A DNA stretch of 64,000 bases from Paulinella micropora (Eukaryota; Cercozoa; Imbricatea; Euglyphida; Paulinellidae). Positions 1 through 11,580 of this stretch are shown one piece after another (position 1 is the first letter of the stretch; the number at the start of each line of letters is the position of its first letter). Made by a program: the position numbers and the translations under genes. The notes below the pieces were generated by a model. It searched no databases. It was not told the DNA's origin and was given only the letters and a program-made list of their open reading frames with translations. Location: positions 42,501 through 106,500 of the forward strand of contig WBZZ01001733.1 of the NCBI GenBank assembly GCA_019918135.1, read 5' to 3'.

Positions 1-1298
1 TGAATCTCATGCTCCTACAATGCGTGCACTTCTTCATCCCGGTTTATCAACTGCTTCAGCTCTTGCCATACTCAACACGTGTGTTCAAAGAAGAATGAGT
101 TACACTATGCGCGTCCTGCCTCCTCATCTGTCTATGCGGGGTCTACATCACTTCGATAACCTGACTTATCGATGCTTTGTGTCCCGACTGGGTATCAGTA
201 CTCCCCTACCTCCCTTGGCACAATCACTTATCCGCTTGCCTGGAAGATATGGAGCCTGTTGCCCGCAACAGACATCCCTTCTAGCACATGCTGCCTACAG
301 TTCCTCACTCATGCTAGCTATCTCTTCTCGTGCTATCCCGGAGCAACAAGATCCTAGACGTTTGCTTACTACTAATGGAGACTTTCTCACTGACTCCTAC
401 AACTCTTTAGAACGGAATGGTGTTCCAATTGCTGACATCAGGCCACTGCTCACGCCTGGCATCATCCCGCCTGCTCACATCCAGAGTAGATTTACTCACT
501 CCATCTACTCCACACTACGCAATCGGCTGCTTCTGCAAGGAAGAGATCAACATGGTCCTGCTTTCCCTGCACTAATGCTATCGGCTGCCCAAGAAGGAGC
601 TCGTGCACTACCATTCTCAACAATCCCAGTCAATCCTGAACTTTCGCTCAGAGACGCTGAGATCGAAGCTGCACTCTTAGCCAGACTGCCCCAAATCCCT
701 TTATCTGGCATTCCTACTACTGGCGTCAACTGCCCTGGTTGTCAACAGCTACTTACTCCGTCAACTGCCCTTGTTGTCAACAGCTACTTACTCCCGATAC
801 TGCTACCTACCACTTTCTCACAAGAACTTGTTCCGTAGTTGGAGGGGCTATCATAAGGAGACATGATAGTTATGTGAAGATGTTGGCCACTTTTCTTCGA
901 CGCTGTGGAGCAGTCGTCGAGATCGAGCCTGACCATCTACACTTTCAAGATGCGACACAAGAGAGCATCCTGATCTACGCGTTTGGTGGCGTCCTGCTAA
1001 TATGAGTCCTCCTGATGCACTCATTGATGTTAGTTTCGCTTCCCCCACTGGCGCTCTTGGTCGTGAAGCCTTGGGTTACCTTCGCAGAGTGCAAACGTAT
1101 AACGCTAGCGTGGTTCGAGGCCTACCAGCTGCGCGAGACACGCTCGCTGATGCCATGATTGATGATTTCCCTCCGAACCCATGTGGCCTTCTACCCTACT
1201 TTCGAGCGATGTCTGCGGCTGAAACAGCGCGAGGCAACGCGCGAATCCTTGACTTAGCAAAGCGGCGCCTTTGGGATGCACCGCGACGCTCTCACTAG
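1..1298 (+). pseudogene. 3' end of a non-LTR retrotransposon with restriction-like endonuclease, frameshifted
   Basis: The window opens inside this element, so its 5' part is missing. Three successive frames read as one protein. Bases 2-760 resemble the segment after a reverse transcriptase. They are followed by a CxxC...HxxxxC zinc finger (CPCC to RTC, about 766-831), an RHD motif (about 860-868) and PDALIDVSF (about 1011-1037). This order is known from the restriction-like endonuclease of R2/CRE-type non-LTR elements. The first frame change is explained by a 35-bp tandem duplication at 725-794. The second lies near 985-1002, just before the PD of the nuclease. The protein would end at 1298 (last residues RRSH). 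With two frameshifts it is dead. Family level (R2, CRE or other) is inference; the nuclease assignment is fairly safe. Confidence 0.68.
725..794 (+). repeat. 35-bp tandem duplication inside the retrotransposon zinc finger
   Basis: Bases 725-759 and 760-794 are the same 35 bases with one substitution (G or T in the codon after CCCT). Both encode VNCPxCQQLLTP. Because 35 is not a multiple of three, reading moves from frame 2 to frame 1 exactly as seen in the open frames on either side. Confidence 0.9.
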
Positions 1299-2265
1299 CT
1301 TAGTGATAGTTCTTCTTTCTTCTTTTGTACATAGTCTCTTATTCCTTTATTCTCTCTTTCCTGCTCTTTTTCTCCCCTCATTTCTTTCTTTTTTTCCCTC
1401 TCACTTCTGTCCAGTCTTCATATCTACTTTCTTTCCCTTTTTAACATTCCTGTTTCTCTCCTCATAAATTCTGTTCCTCTATCATATCTATTTCATACTT
1501 TATTTCTTTTCCTTCTCGCTTGTTTATACAAACATCGACCTAGTTACGCTCTGACTTTAGTCTTTGTACAATTTTGTTCTCATTAAAAGAAGAAGAAGAA
1601 GAGAAGAAGAAGAAAAAGAAGAGAAAGGAGAAGAAAAGGAGGAGGAGGAGGAGGAAGAAGAAGAAGAAAAAGAAGAAGAAGAGAAGAAGAAGAAAAAGAA
1701 GAGAAAGGAGAAGAAAAGGAGGAGGAGGAGGAGGAGGAGGAGGAGGAAGAATAAGAAGAAAAAGAAGAAGATTGTCAGGGCCCCCTGTCTCACTCAGCTG
1801 CTTATGATTATTAATACGATGTTGTATTTGCATGAAACAAGAATAACAACAAGAAGAAGCAGAGAGGAAGATGAATTAAAGGAAAAAGAGAATAAAGGAA
1901 GAAGACGAGAGAGAGAGTGAGAGAGAGCACGAGAGACAAGAGAGGATAGAGGAGAGAGGAACTACTAATTTTCACTCACTCCGATCATTCTAGTATATTA
2001 CTACTGATGCAAACATAAACATTAATATTAATAACATGAATACTTAAGCTACATATTACGCAACATATCTAAACATAAACATTAATATTAATAAGATTAA
2101 TACCAAGCGACCTAATATTAATACTTTCAATTAATACGCTCGATTTAATAACTAGGTTTCCACCTTAGATAAAGGTATGACTTAATAGCTATACTTTTCA
2201 CGTGGACGATCCTTGAGTCCGATTGTAAAAATTGTTCTCTCAATAAAAACGAAGAAGAAGAAGAG
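1299..2265. repeat. Pyrimidine-rich then (GAA/GGA)n purine tract, no gene
   Basis: Bases 1299-1560 are T/C-rich unique-looking DNA with no coding signal. Bases 1585-1772 are an impure GAA/GGA tract, itself a near-duplicate of a block of about 95 bp. Bases 1773-2250 are AT-rich with short repeats of CATTAATATTAATA. Long Arg/Glu/Lys or Ser/Phe ORFs here are microsatellite translations. A similar leader (TTGTACAATTTTGTTCTC and TTGTAAAAATTGTTCTCTC) precedes the purine tract here and the GA tract at 2266, hinting at two tails of one old repeat family. Confidence 0.8.
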
Positions 2266-2398
<133 letters not shown>

Positions 2399-2780
2399 CA
2401 GAGAGTGAGATGGAACAAAGACTGTGCGTGTGTGAGAGAGGAGAAGTATGCCATTTTGGGCTTAACGTTTTATGTGGACGCCTTGAGTTTTTCTCTTAAA
2501 CCTCCTTCATTGCTGAATGCGTCTGCAGAGACCTTTCTGGTAGTGATATGGACAAATGGGGCAAGACTGGCCGGAAAAAAAAGAGATTCTACCGTATCCC
2601 CGCATTATAGAGCATGCGCAGTTGACAAGCAAAATAAAGAGTTCGGTACTCACTCAAAAGAATCCTATTTACTTATCTTTTGCAGTCATGCGCAGCAACA
2701 AAAATATTGATAGTAACGTCAACTTGTTAATTTTACGTAAATGACAAGGTTACGCCCGGTAGGTCGAGGAGGTTAGCAGC

Positions 2781-2912
2781 TCACTGAGAACTAAACAAGG
2801 GAGTCAGTTTACCTTTACTTCCGAGTGTCATTATTAGTACTTTGCTTTTCAGCTCAGTAGGAATGATGATAGTCTTGGGATCATCCGACTTGTCTGGTTT
2901 AGGTTCCACTAC
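2781..2912 (-). pseudogene. Fragment of gag-like retroelement protein
   Basis: The minus strand reads IIIPTELKSK...LGSKGKL...FSSQ and then a stop. The better-preserved gag-like remnant at 22900-23000 reads IIPTELKSE...SGSKSNL...YSSQ in the same spacing, so both belong to one element family. Only about 40 codons are recognisable. Bases 2395-2780 on its right side hold nothing I can assign. Confidence 0.55.
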
Positions 2913-2924
2913 GCGGAATGCGAA

Positions 2925-4690
2925 GATATTGATTTTAAATCAATATTGATATTAATCAAAAATCAATATTAATATTGTCGAAAACATTGGTTTTATATAG
3001 CAGATTTTGCTGCTGGGCCGGCAGTGTAACATAAAAAACTCAGTGATTCATCTAGTGGCACCTGATACCTTAAATTCAGCTTTCATTACTTAAAAAAATA
3101 TTTTTTTGGAAAAAATAAATTTTTTTCTATAGATATTGATTGTTCCTTTTTTTTCAATATTTCTCACTAGTAGCTATGCATCCGTCAGCTCTAAGTCCCA
3201 GCAATATTTTTTACAATTTTTTTGAAATATTGCTTTTTTGCAATATTATTATTGCATCAGTTTGTTTCAATATTTTCATTATAAATATTGATTTTTTGCA
3301 ATATATATTAATATTGCTTTTTTCAATCTTAATATCGTATTGATTTCAATATTAATATTGCTTTTTGCAACATTAATATTACATCAATTTCAATATTTTC
3401 AATATTAATATTGCTTTTTGGTAATATTAATATTGCTTTTTTCAATATTAATATTGGATCATTTTCAATATTAATATTGCTTTTTTGCAATATTAATATT
3501 GCATCAATTTCAATATTTTCAATATCAATATTGCTTTTTTCAATATTGATATTGTTTTTTTTTCAATATCAATATAATATACATTTTAATATTAATATTT
3601 CTTTTTTGCAATATTAATTAATATTATTACATAATTTCAATATTAATATTATTTTTTTGTAATATTAATATTTCATACATTTCAATATTAATTAATATTG
3701 CGTTTTTGCAATATTAATATTGCATAATTTCAATATTAATATTGCTTTTTTGCAATAATAATATTGTATACATTTCAATATTAATATTGCTTTTTTGCAA
3801 TATTAATATTATATAATTTCAATATTAATATTTCTTTTTGGAAACATTAATATTGCATACATTTTAATTAATATTAATTAATATTGATTTTTAGCAATGT
3901 ATGTTAATATTATATAATTTCAATATTAATGTTGCTTTTTAGTAATATTAATATTGAATAAATTTAAATATTAATATTATTTTTTTGCAATATAAATATT
4001 GCATAATTTCAATATTAATATTGCTTTTTTACAATACTAATATTACATACATTTCAATATTAATATTGCTTTTTTGCAATATTAATATTACATAATTTCA
4101 ATATAAATATTAATTTTTGGCATTACTAATATTGCATACATTTCAATATTAATATTGTTTTTTTTATAGAAATATTAATTAATATTACATAATTTCAATA
4201 GTAAAATTATTTTTTTACAATACTAATATGACATACATTTCAATATTAATATTGCTTTTTTGCAATATTAATATTGCATAATTTCAATATTAATATTGCT
4301 TTTTAGCAATGTTAATATTACCATTTCAATATTAATATTGCTTTTTTGGAATATTAATATTGCATAATTTCAATATTAATATTGCTTTTTTGCAATATTA
4401 ATATTGCATAATTTCAATATTAATATTGCTTTCTTCTAATATTTATATTGCATACATTTCAATATTAAAATTGATTTTTTGCAATATTAATATTGCATCG
4501 ATTTCAATATTAGTATTTCTTTTCTGCAATATCAATATTAATATTACATCAATTTCAATATTAATATTATTTTTTGTAATATTAATATTGCATCAATTTC
4601 AATATTAATATTATTTTTTGTAATATTAATATTATATCAATTTCATCATTAGTTTTTTTTGTAATATAAAATTAATTAAATTTCAATAGT
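2925..4690. repeat. AT-rich palindromic satellite array A, copy 1
   Basis: Repeats of about 40-43 bp built from the self-complementary 14-mer CAATATTAATATTG, alternately separated by CTTTTTT and by CAT(A/C)AATTT-type spacers. The array is dense from about 3130 to 4640 and decays at both ends. Each half-unit can fold on itself and neighbouring halves can pair with each other. It carries no coding capacity. Lone variants such as duplicated AATTAATTAATATT are present here but not in copy 2. Confidence 0.9.
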
Positions 4691-4734
4691 TATAATGCTA
4701 TTTTACAATGCATGTATTAACTACATTTCAAAAA

Positions 4735-5363
4735 GAATTCTTTTTCATTCTTTCTCTCTCTCTCTCTCTTTCTTACTCTCTCTCTCTCTCTGTCTCTCTC
4801 TGTCTCTCACTCTATCTTCCTATTCTATCTCTCTCTCTCCCCTCTCCCTCCTATTCTCTCTCTCTATCTATCTCTTCCTTGCTTACTTTCTTTCTTTCCT
4901 TCTTTTCTATCTCTCTCTCTCCTGTCAACTTCTTCTCTCTCTCTCTCTTCTCTCATTCTTTTCATCTCTGTTTTCTCTCATTCTTTTCATCTCAGAGTCT
5001 GTTCTCATTTTTTCATCTCTCTTCTTCTCTTTCTTTCTCTTTTTCTGAAATATATCTATATTTATATTGCTATTGATAGAAATATACATGTTGAAAGTTA
5101 GTCAATATTTATATTGAAAAATAACAATATAAATATTAAACTTGTTAATACTTATATTTCAGAGAGAGATATATATAGATAGAGAGAGATGAAAAGAACG
5201 AAAAGAACGAAAAGAATGAAAAGAATTCTCTCTGAAATGTAGTTAATACTTAAATTGCAAAATAGCAATATAATTATCAGAGAGAGAGAGAGAGAGAAAG
5301 AATTGAGAGAAAGAGAAATAGAAAGAAAAAGAGAGAGAAAGAAAGAGAGAGATAGAAAGAGAA

Positions 5364-5394
<31 letters not shown>

Positions 5395-5400
5395 TGAAAA
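4735..5400. repeat. CT-rich and GA-rich low-complexity block
   Basis: Bases 4745-5045 are CT/CTTT-rich and bases 5160-5395 are the purine-rich counterpart. Between them is an AT-rich stretch with partly inverted relatives (ATTCTTTTCATTC against GAATGAAAAGAATTC), so the block is a loose inverted repeat around 5100. No gene. Confidence 0.75.
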
Positions 5401-5415
5401 GAACGAAGTCACATT

Positions 5416-5835
5416 GTCAGCTTGGACAACAGGAAAGCAATCCTAGGTACTCACTGCAAAAAATAAAAAACTGTTGCAACAAAAAAAGTAAAGAAGACCT
5501 GATGTCCGCTCGACCAGGAAAATCATCCAAGCTCATCATGATCACGTGCACACACACACACACAAAATGAAACAAAGAAAAGTAAGGAATACATAGGCTT
5601 AAGCTTGTTGTTGGGTCGTCGAGCTCGCACAACTGGAAAGCAATCCGAGGTTCTCACTGCAAAAAATAAAAAAGGTTGCAACAAAGAAAAAATCAAGAGA
5701 CCTGTTGGCGGCTCGCGATCGACCAGGAAAGCAAAAAACAAACAAACAAAGAAACAAAAACAAACAAACAAACAAACAAACAAACCAAGAAAAGTAAAGA
5801 AGACCTGTTGAGTACTTGTTGTTGGGTCGTCAACG
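5416..5835 (+). repeat. Two degenerate ~210-bp tandem repeats
   Basis: Units at about 5416-5625 and 5627-5833 share GGAAAGCAATCC, CTCACTGCAAAAAATAAAAA, GTTGCAACAAA, CGACCAGGAAA, an expanded simple repeat (CA in the first, AAAC in the second), AAGTAA and CTTGTTGTTGGGTCGTC. They are two old copies of one element. Bases 5836-6060 to the right are unassigned AT-rich DNA. Confidence 0.75.
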
Positions 5836-6059
5836 TGCTGATGCAGAGGGAGTTACTCTACGTATACCAACGACCACTAAACGACCAAGTCTTTGGTTGT
5901 GAAAAAAAACAGATTTCAATATTTGCCAGCAAAAGATAACAGGCTTATATCAATAAAAAGAAAATTGTGATTTCTGCTGTTAAAAAAGTTTTTCAGAAAT
6001 TGGGGCCGGCCATCACTCCCTATCAAAACTAATTGGAAACGCAATTTGTCAGGACACCA

Positions 6060-6905
6060 CCTGCACAAAATCAATTTTTAACATTATGCACAAAATTATC
6101 ATTGTGAACAATGTTAAATATTGATTTTGTGCAATATTAATACTGATATTTCTCAATATAAATATTAATATTTGTCAATATTGATATTGATTTTTTTAAT
6201 ATAAATTGCATCGATTTCAATATTTATATTGCTTTTTTGCAATATTACTATTGCATAAATTTCAACATTAATATTGCTTTTTTTGCAATATTAATATAAC
6301 ATACATTCCAGTTCAATGTTAATCTTGCTTTTTTTGCAATGTTAATATTGCATCAATTTCAATGTTAATATGATTTTCTTTTTTGCAATGTTAATATTGC
6401 ATCAATTTCAATATAATATTGGTTCTTTCTAATATTAATATTGCATCAATTTCAATATCAACATCATGTTGCTTTTTCCAATATTAATATTACATCCATT
6501 TTTCAATATTTGTATTGCTTTTTTACAATATTAATATTACATCAATTTCAATATTTATATGTTATTATTTTTTCACAATATTAATATTGCATACATTTCA
6601 ATATGTATATTGCTTTTTTTTCAATATTAATATTGCATCAATTTCAATATCAATATTGTTTTTTTTCAATATTAATATTTTATACATTTCAATATAAATA
6701 CTGATTTTTTACATTATTGATATTGCATCAATTTCAATATCAATATTACAAAATATTGTATCAATTTCAATATTAATATTGCTTTTTTGCAATATTAATA
6801 TTGCATCAATTTCAATATTAATATTGGTTTTTTTGCAATATCAATATTACATAAATTTCAATATTATATTGCTTTTTTGCAAAATTAATATTGCATCAAT
6901 TTCAA
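6060..6905. repeat. AT-rich palindromic satellite array B, copy 1
   Basis: Same CAATATTAATATTG-based satellite as at 2925-4690, with CATCAATTTC as the usual spacer. It is separated from array A by unrelated low-complexity DNA, so two arrays occur per 24-kb unit. Confidence 0.88.
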
Positions 6906-7405
6906 CCTGTCCTATTCCTTCGTGAATAAAATAATATTGCACTAATTTCAACTGACTTTTAGATCCTGAATGAGGAGAAAGTAAAAAACAAGTGCACACC
7001 TCCAACGAGCCAGAGAAGACTTTCATAAAGCATAGGCAGGAAAAGGCAGTAACGTCATTTTCGGCTCTGGGAGAGGCTAGCAAAGATATTAAAGAAAAGA
7101 AATTCTTTGCTGACATGGAGATCGCCCGATCCTACGGAGAGAGAGATGTAAACTTTGCGAAGACTGGATACTACATGATTTGGGGCAGATCCAAGAAAAG
7201 AAGAAGAAGAAGAAGAAAAAGAAGAAGACGAAGAAAGAAGAAGAAGGAAGAAGAAGAAGAAGAAGAAGAAGAAGAAGAAGAAGAAGAAGAAGAAGAAGAA
7301 GAAGAAGAAGAAGAAGAAGAAGAAGAAGAAGAAGAACAAGAAAAAAAACAAGAAGAGCAAGAAGAATAGCAAGAAGAAAAAGAAGAAGAAAAATAAGAAT
7401 AATAA
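6906..7405 (+). repeat. Short unique stretch followed by (GAA)n tract
   Basis: Bases 6950-7190 are open on the plus strand (HTSNEPEK...YYMIWGRSKK) but match nothing I know and run straight into the GAA tract at 7192-7400. I do not call a gene. The tract is about 55 bp longer here than at 31142-31305 in copy 2. Confidence 0.7.
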
Positions 7406-7408
7406 TAG

Positions 7409-7638
7409 TGCTTCTCTGTCAATGGCTGATGCAAATCTGCACATGCGCCTCCATCGTCTCACCCGTGAGGGGAGTACGAAGAATTGACGATAGGCTCTAA
7501 TGACACCCCCGCAAGGGCAGTTCCAACACTTCCAGACGGACCGGTATGTTCAATGAAAATACTGGTGGCACCGACGGGAATCGAACTGGCGACAGGGCCC
7601 AGATGGTAGAACTTGACCACTGGGCTATCACGGTGTCA
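7409..7638 (-). mobile_element. tRNA-derived SINE (minus orientation)
   Basis: On the minus strand the element begins GACACCGTGATAGCCCAGTGG, which contains a good RNA polymerase III box A (TAGCCCAGTGG). It has box B AGTTCGATTCC, then GGTGCCACCA, a body of about 150 bp ending AGAGAAGCAC, and a short TTA/TTC-rich tail. It is the same family as the array at 49286-51669. SINEs of this type are copied by partner LINEs and carry no protein. Confidence 0.9.
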
Positions 7639-7696
7639 TAAAAGAATAATAATGATAATAGTAACAATAATAATAATAATAATAGGCTTCCTCAGA

Positions 7697-9587
7697 TTAT
7701 AGCATCAGATCCAGATCCTGGACATGTGCCTCCATTGGGTCACCGGGGTCAGCCGATCCCAACGCATTGTCAGAACACCAAACAGACATAGCAGCAACAG
7801 CAACAGCAGGGGCAGATGGGGGCTGTGAAGTGCATGAAGACCTAGATGCGAGGGTGTTAGCTGAAGAGAAGAACTCGGAGACACTACGCTGCGCTCCCGA
7901 ACCCCTCTCTCTAGCCAGGACGTCCACACTGCGCGGACGGCCGCGCCGCGCAACATCAACGTCACTTGGGGGAGAGGGTGGGACAGAAGCTGATGGAACC
8001 TCAGTGAGGTCAATCACCTCCTCGCCCCCATCCTCCACCCCAAGCTCCTCTCTTTTACCCTCCCTAGCAGACCAACACTCAGACACATATGATCCAAACA
8101 ACACATCCAACTTTGGAGGGGGACGCAACGCTGTAACCCCTAACAACGCAGCAAGCCTAAAGTTACTGCGGAAGCGCGACTTGAAAAAACTTACAAAACA
8201 ATCGTGATTGATCCACAGGCGACATATCATCCCAACCCTGCCGCACAGAGCCCTCCCGCTCCCGCCCAAACAACACTTCCTCCACCACAACCTCACCGCC
8301 TACGACCTCACCACCCTCCCCACTCCCTCCACCCCCCTCAGCACCCCCCACAGCCATGCCACCGAGCCTCTGCATACTCAGCAACAGCTGCTTACGTCTC
8401 CCCTCATGCATGGGGCAATCCCATAAGAAGTGCGCAAGGGACTCATTGACATCATCATGACAACAGAAGCAGCGAGGGGACATGCCACTGACAAACTTGC
8501 TGCGGTACAACCGAAGGCGGTTGTTGCAGCTGAGCAACCTTCTCCGAAGCAGATTATAATGCGCATCATCAAGGGCTACCCATCTTGGGAACTCCTTAGT
8601 TCCAAAGACTTGTCTTAGGATGACTCGCAGGCCATCAGTAAGATCGCTGCCTGCCTCTCGCTTGTCCCACATCAGTTGCTGCACCATCTTGACATCCTGC
8701 TGAAGGGCCCACTTGTCCACAGTCGAACTCCAACCCTCGAGGTCCTTCTCTGGGCTATTTAGGAGCTCCTGAAGCCCTTGTTGTAGATCCATTGAGTCCC
8801 TGATAGCGCCTTCGGCCTCCGCAGTCCAGTCGGATTTGACTTGAGATGCGATGACAGGAAATCGCTCCTCCGGTAGAATACGCAGCCGTCCATAGAACTT
8901 CAGTTGCGCTGCCCGCCGCGAACGCTCCGTACTCAAAGAGCGCGCCAGAAAGAGTGTAATCCACTTGCTTGTCTTAGGGCTGATGCCGAGAATCATCCTC
9001 ATGGGGCGCAGCATTGCTGCCTCCAGCTTGGTGAGCTGCGATACGGGGGCACGCCAGACATCGAAGGCGTACTTCAGCTTGGCTCCCACAAGTTGATTCC
9101 ATCACATGAGACGATACCTAGCTTGTATCTCACCTGCACACCACAACGAGTACCAACCTGCGGTGGCGACTTCAGTGACACGCGTAGCCCGCAGGGCCTG
9201 CTGCTTCCACTTCAGGTCGTCGGTGATAACCACTCCCAGGTACTTGTACTGACTGGTGACACAAAGCTTCTGGCCGCGAAACCACACCACGGGCTCACCT
9301 CGCTCCCTGATACTTGGTCGTTTCGCCTTGCTCGACGTGTAAATGGGCATGATTTCCGTCTTGCCGGGCTTCAAGTTGACTTCCAGCCGGTAATCCTCCG
9401 CGAACTTGGCCACAACATGGACCATCTTCTGGAGCTCGGTGCGACTGTGACCGATGAGGGCCACGTCGTCCGCATATATTGGCTTGATGAGAACCGACTC
9501 TCTGAGCTTCAGGTTCAAAGAGACTACGGTGGGAAAATCCCTACATACCTTTTCACTGCACACCTCTTGCACAAGCTCTCGTATCAC
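7697..9587 (-). pseudogene. LINE remnant: reverse transcriptase and C-terminal zinc finger
   Basis: Reading right to left, 9587-9102 has the reverse-transcriptase catalytic motif YADDVALIGHS and the following KPGKTEIM and YKYLGVVI blocks typical of non-LTR elements. An in-frame TGA at 9102-9104 interrupts it. The same frame resumes to 8163 with LRRRLLSCNNRLR and a zinc finger CFCC...HFLWDCP, the usual RT C-terminal finger. A frameshift near 8200-8290 moves the reading into another frame ending at 7697. Everything upstream of the catalytic motif (fingers, endonuclease) is gone at 9587, where gag-like sequence of the opposite strand begins. It is a dead 5'-truncated copy. Confidence 0.82.
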
Positions 9588-10317
9588 CCAGCATTCGGAG
9601 GGCTCGACGCCCTAATGATCCAATTCGAAAATAAGGGAATCACTTCCCACTCCCAAGTGGAAGATATGCTGAGAAAAATCTAGGTTAAGTATAAATTAAA
9701 ACAGAACTCTCAGCGAAAGACCCTTAAGGCAGGCGAAAACCCCTGAGAAAACTAAAGGAGAACGAAAGACTTTTGAGAAGTCATTTGTGACTCGACAAAC
9801 GGACGATGAGGCACAACGTTACTTCAACTGCAATTCCCCCGGGCACTTAGCTAAAGACTGCAGCAAGCCTTGCATAAAAGGTGAATGCAAGAAAGGCAAG
9901 AAACACCCCCGTAAGGATTGCCCACTGTTTAAGTCTAAAAGGTTTTCGGGCACTAAACCTTCCAAGAAGTCCCCTAAAACTACTGTCGCAGTAGCTGAGC
10001 AAGCCTCAGACGAACAAGACAATGAACTCACACAGGAAGAAGACAACACAGATAAACAAGACGAGCCTATCGAAGAAAAGGAAGAGAGTCAGTATGTGTT
10101 TGCTTTATGTGGACGAGGACAGGAGACAGAGGAGGAAGATAGGCCTAGAACTGGAAGACAGTCAGCTAGGCAGGCTAGCAAAGCAGACAGTCACATCACA
10201 GACAGTCTCAGTCTAGACAGTCGCAGACAAGGCAGTCACAGACTAGCAGTCAGCAAGAAAGACCGTCACAGACAGGCAGACAGCAGAGCAGACAGTCGCA
10301 GACAGGGCAGTCACAGA
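9585..10317 (+). pseudogene. gag-like zinc-knuckle protein remnant
   Basis: The plus strand reads HSQVEDMLRKI and a stop at 9683. After a frame change it reads a basic linker and YFNCNSPGHLAKDC (about 9817-9861), an obvious CCHC zinc knuckle whose first cysteine is tyrosine (TAC for TGC). Then comes an acidic Glu/Asp/Lys stretch and a short minisatellite of GACAGTCGCAGACAGGCAGTC units (10170-10320). It resembles the end of an LTR-retrotransposon Gag. No protease or polymerase follows. The frame happens to run on into the GC-rich histone-like region in copy 1, but not in copy 2, so that fusion is not biological. Confidence 0.65.
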
Positions 10318-10498
10318 CGCGCGTGCGCCCCCTCCCCCGCTCCCACGCGCGTGCCCCCAGCCCCCCTCCCTTCCCCCCGCCCTACCCGGCGCGCGGCGGG
10401 GCCGCCGCTAAGCGGGGGGGCGGGCCTGGGGCGGCGGCCGGGGGCTGGGACGCCACAAACGCGCCAGCCAACAGCCAGTCAAGGCCCACAGTCACAGC

Positions 10499-11097
10499 AT
10501 GACGCGTACCAAGCGCACCGTCGGCCCCGGGGAGACCGAGGGCTGCGACGGCGGAAGAAACACCGGGAGCACTCCAGCCCCGGCAAGAAAAGACACACGT
10601 CCGAGTCTGCCGGCAAGGCTAGCTCGCGCCAGGGGCACGACCAGGCCAGCGGCAGCACCAAGCGGAAGAAAAAGAAGACCAAGCAGCGTGACTCACAGCG
10701 GGCCCGCAGCCGCTCCGCCCCGCCCCCGGAAAAAGACAGTCCGAAAGAGGAGCTCCGGCGCGGCGCCAAGCGCACGGTGCGCGCCAAGCAGGCCAGGCTC
10801 TTCCGGCGCAAGTTTGCACGGGAACTCCGGCTGAGCCACCTGAAGCCGGCTCTGTGCAAAGCTACGTTCTACCGCCGGGTCATGCAGTGCATCCTGAGCC
10901 AGCAGACCGATGTCAGCATCGTCCAGGGCTTGGCCATGAAGTGCATTCTAGTGGCCTGCCAGTAGATTATGCAAGACGTCTTTGACCATGGCAAGCGCAT
11001 CATGGATGTGCAGGGCAAAGAAACCCTGATGGACAAACACTGGCAGCATGCGGTGTTCGAACGGCGGCTAGTGCAGTCCCGCCGCCGCATCGCGTAG
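10499..11097 (+). pseudogene. Basic histone-fold-like protein with internal TAG
   Basis: The plus strand encodes a Lys/Arg/Ser-rich tail (about 10550-10800). A helix-rich segment follows (about 10850-11090) containing FYRRVMQCIL, TDVSIVQGLAMK, IMQDVFDHGKRI and HAVFERRL. Helix spacing and the TD...A...VF pattern resemble a histone fold, closest by spacing to H3 with some H2B-like features. An ATG at 10499 starts MTRTKRTV, reminiscent of the H3 N-terminus, but it lies in a different frame, so a one-base shift is needed before about 10560. A TAG at 10963-10965 interrupts the fold in both copies. The same frame then continues 43 codons to TAG at 11095. Either it is a decayed gene or the stop is bypassed. 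Histone identity is inference. Confidence 0.38.
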
Positions 11098-11544
11098 GCC
11101 GCGGGAACCCCGGGGCAGCCGGGATAGGGAGTAGGAAGTGAGAGGAACGCACAGGGGGTCCGGGGCCCGTACAAGTCATTAAAAAAAGGACGCTACTGGT
11201 TTTTCTGTGCCAGCCCGGAGAGGGGCACGACCCCGGCCGGCCCGGGTCAAGGGGAGGGGGCAGCCACTTGTTCTCCCCCCTGGTGTTGGTTATTAAGAGG
11301 CTGGACACCTAGCACGCCGACCGGAGCGGGCTGACCGCGCGGCGGCCCCTCCCTTGAAGATCGCCGAGGGGGGGCCGGCGCTTGTGCCTGGCCAACCAGG
11401 ATTTCGGAGAAAAACTCGTTCCCCGTCGCCCACCGGCCTTCGCTCAGCAGATTCCAGCGTGCCAAGGCCCGTGTCGGCCTGCCCTGTTGCTAAAGAGAAA
11501 GTTTTTTTAAACTAGGTCAACGATCAAGCTGCGGCAGTCTTGGG

Positions 11545-11580
<36 letters not shown>

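Noticed and set aside
1564..1920. Long Arg/Glu/Lys, Phe/Ser and Gly ORFs here and at 2182-2710, 7055-7500 and their copy 2 counterparts
   Set aside because: They are translations of GAA, GA and GGA microsatellites whose lengths differ between the two copies.
3130..4640. Regularly spaced palindromes resembling a CRISPR array
   Set aside because: Units are palindromic and AT-rich with near-identical spacers in a eukaryotic setting, with no cas genes; this is a satellite.
8904..9683. 259-codon plus-strand ORF
   Set aside because: It is antisense to the LINE reverse-transcriptase frame for most of its length; only its last ~30 codons (gag-like) are meaningful.
9787..10965. A single 392-codon frame joining the gag zinc knuckle to the histone-like region
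   Set aside because: Copy 2 has indels at the composition boundary that break the frame, and the two halves differ in base composition and family, so the fusion is accidental.
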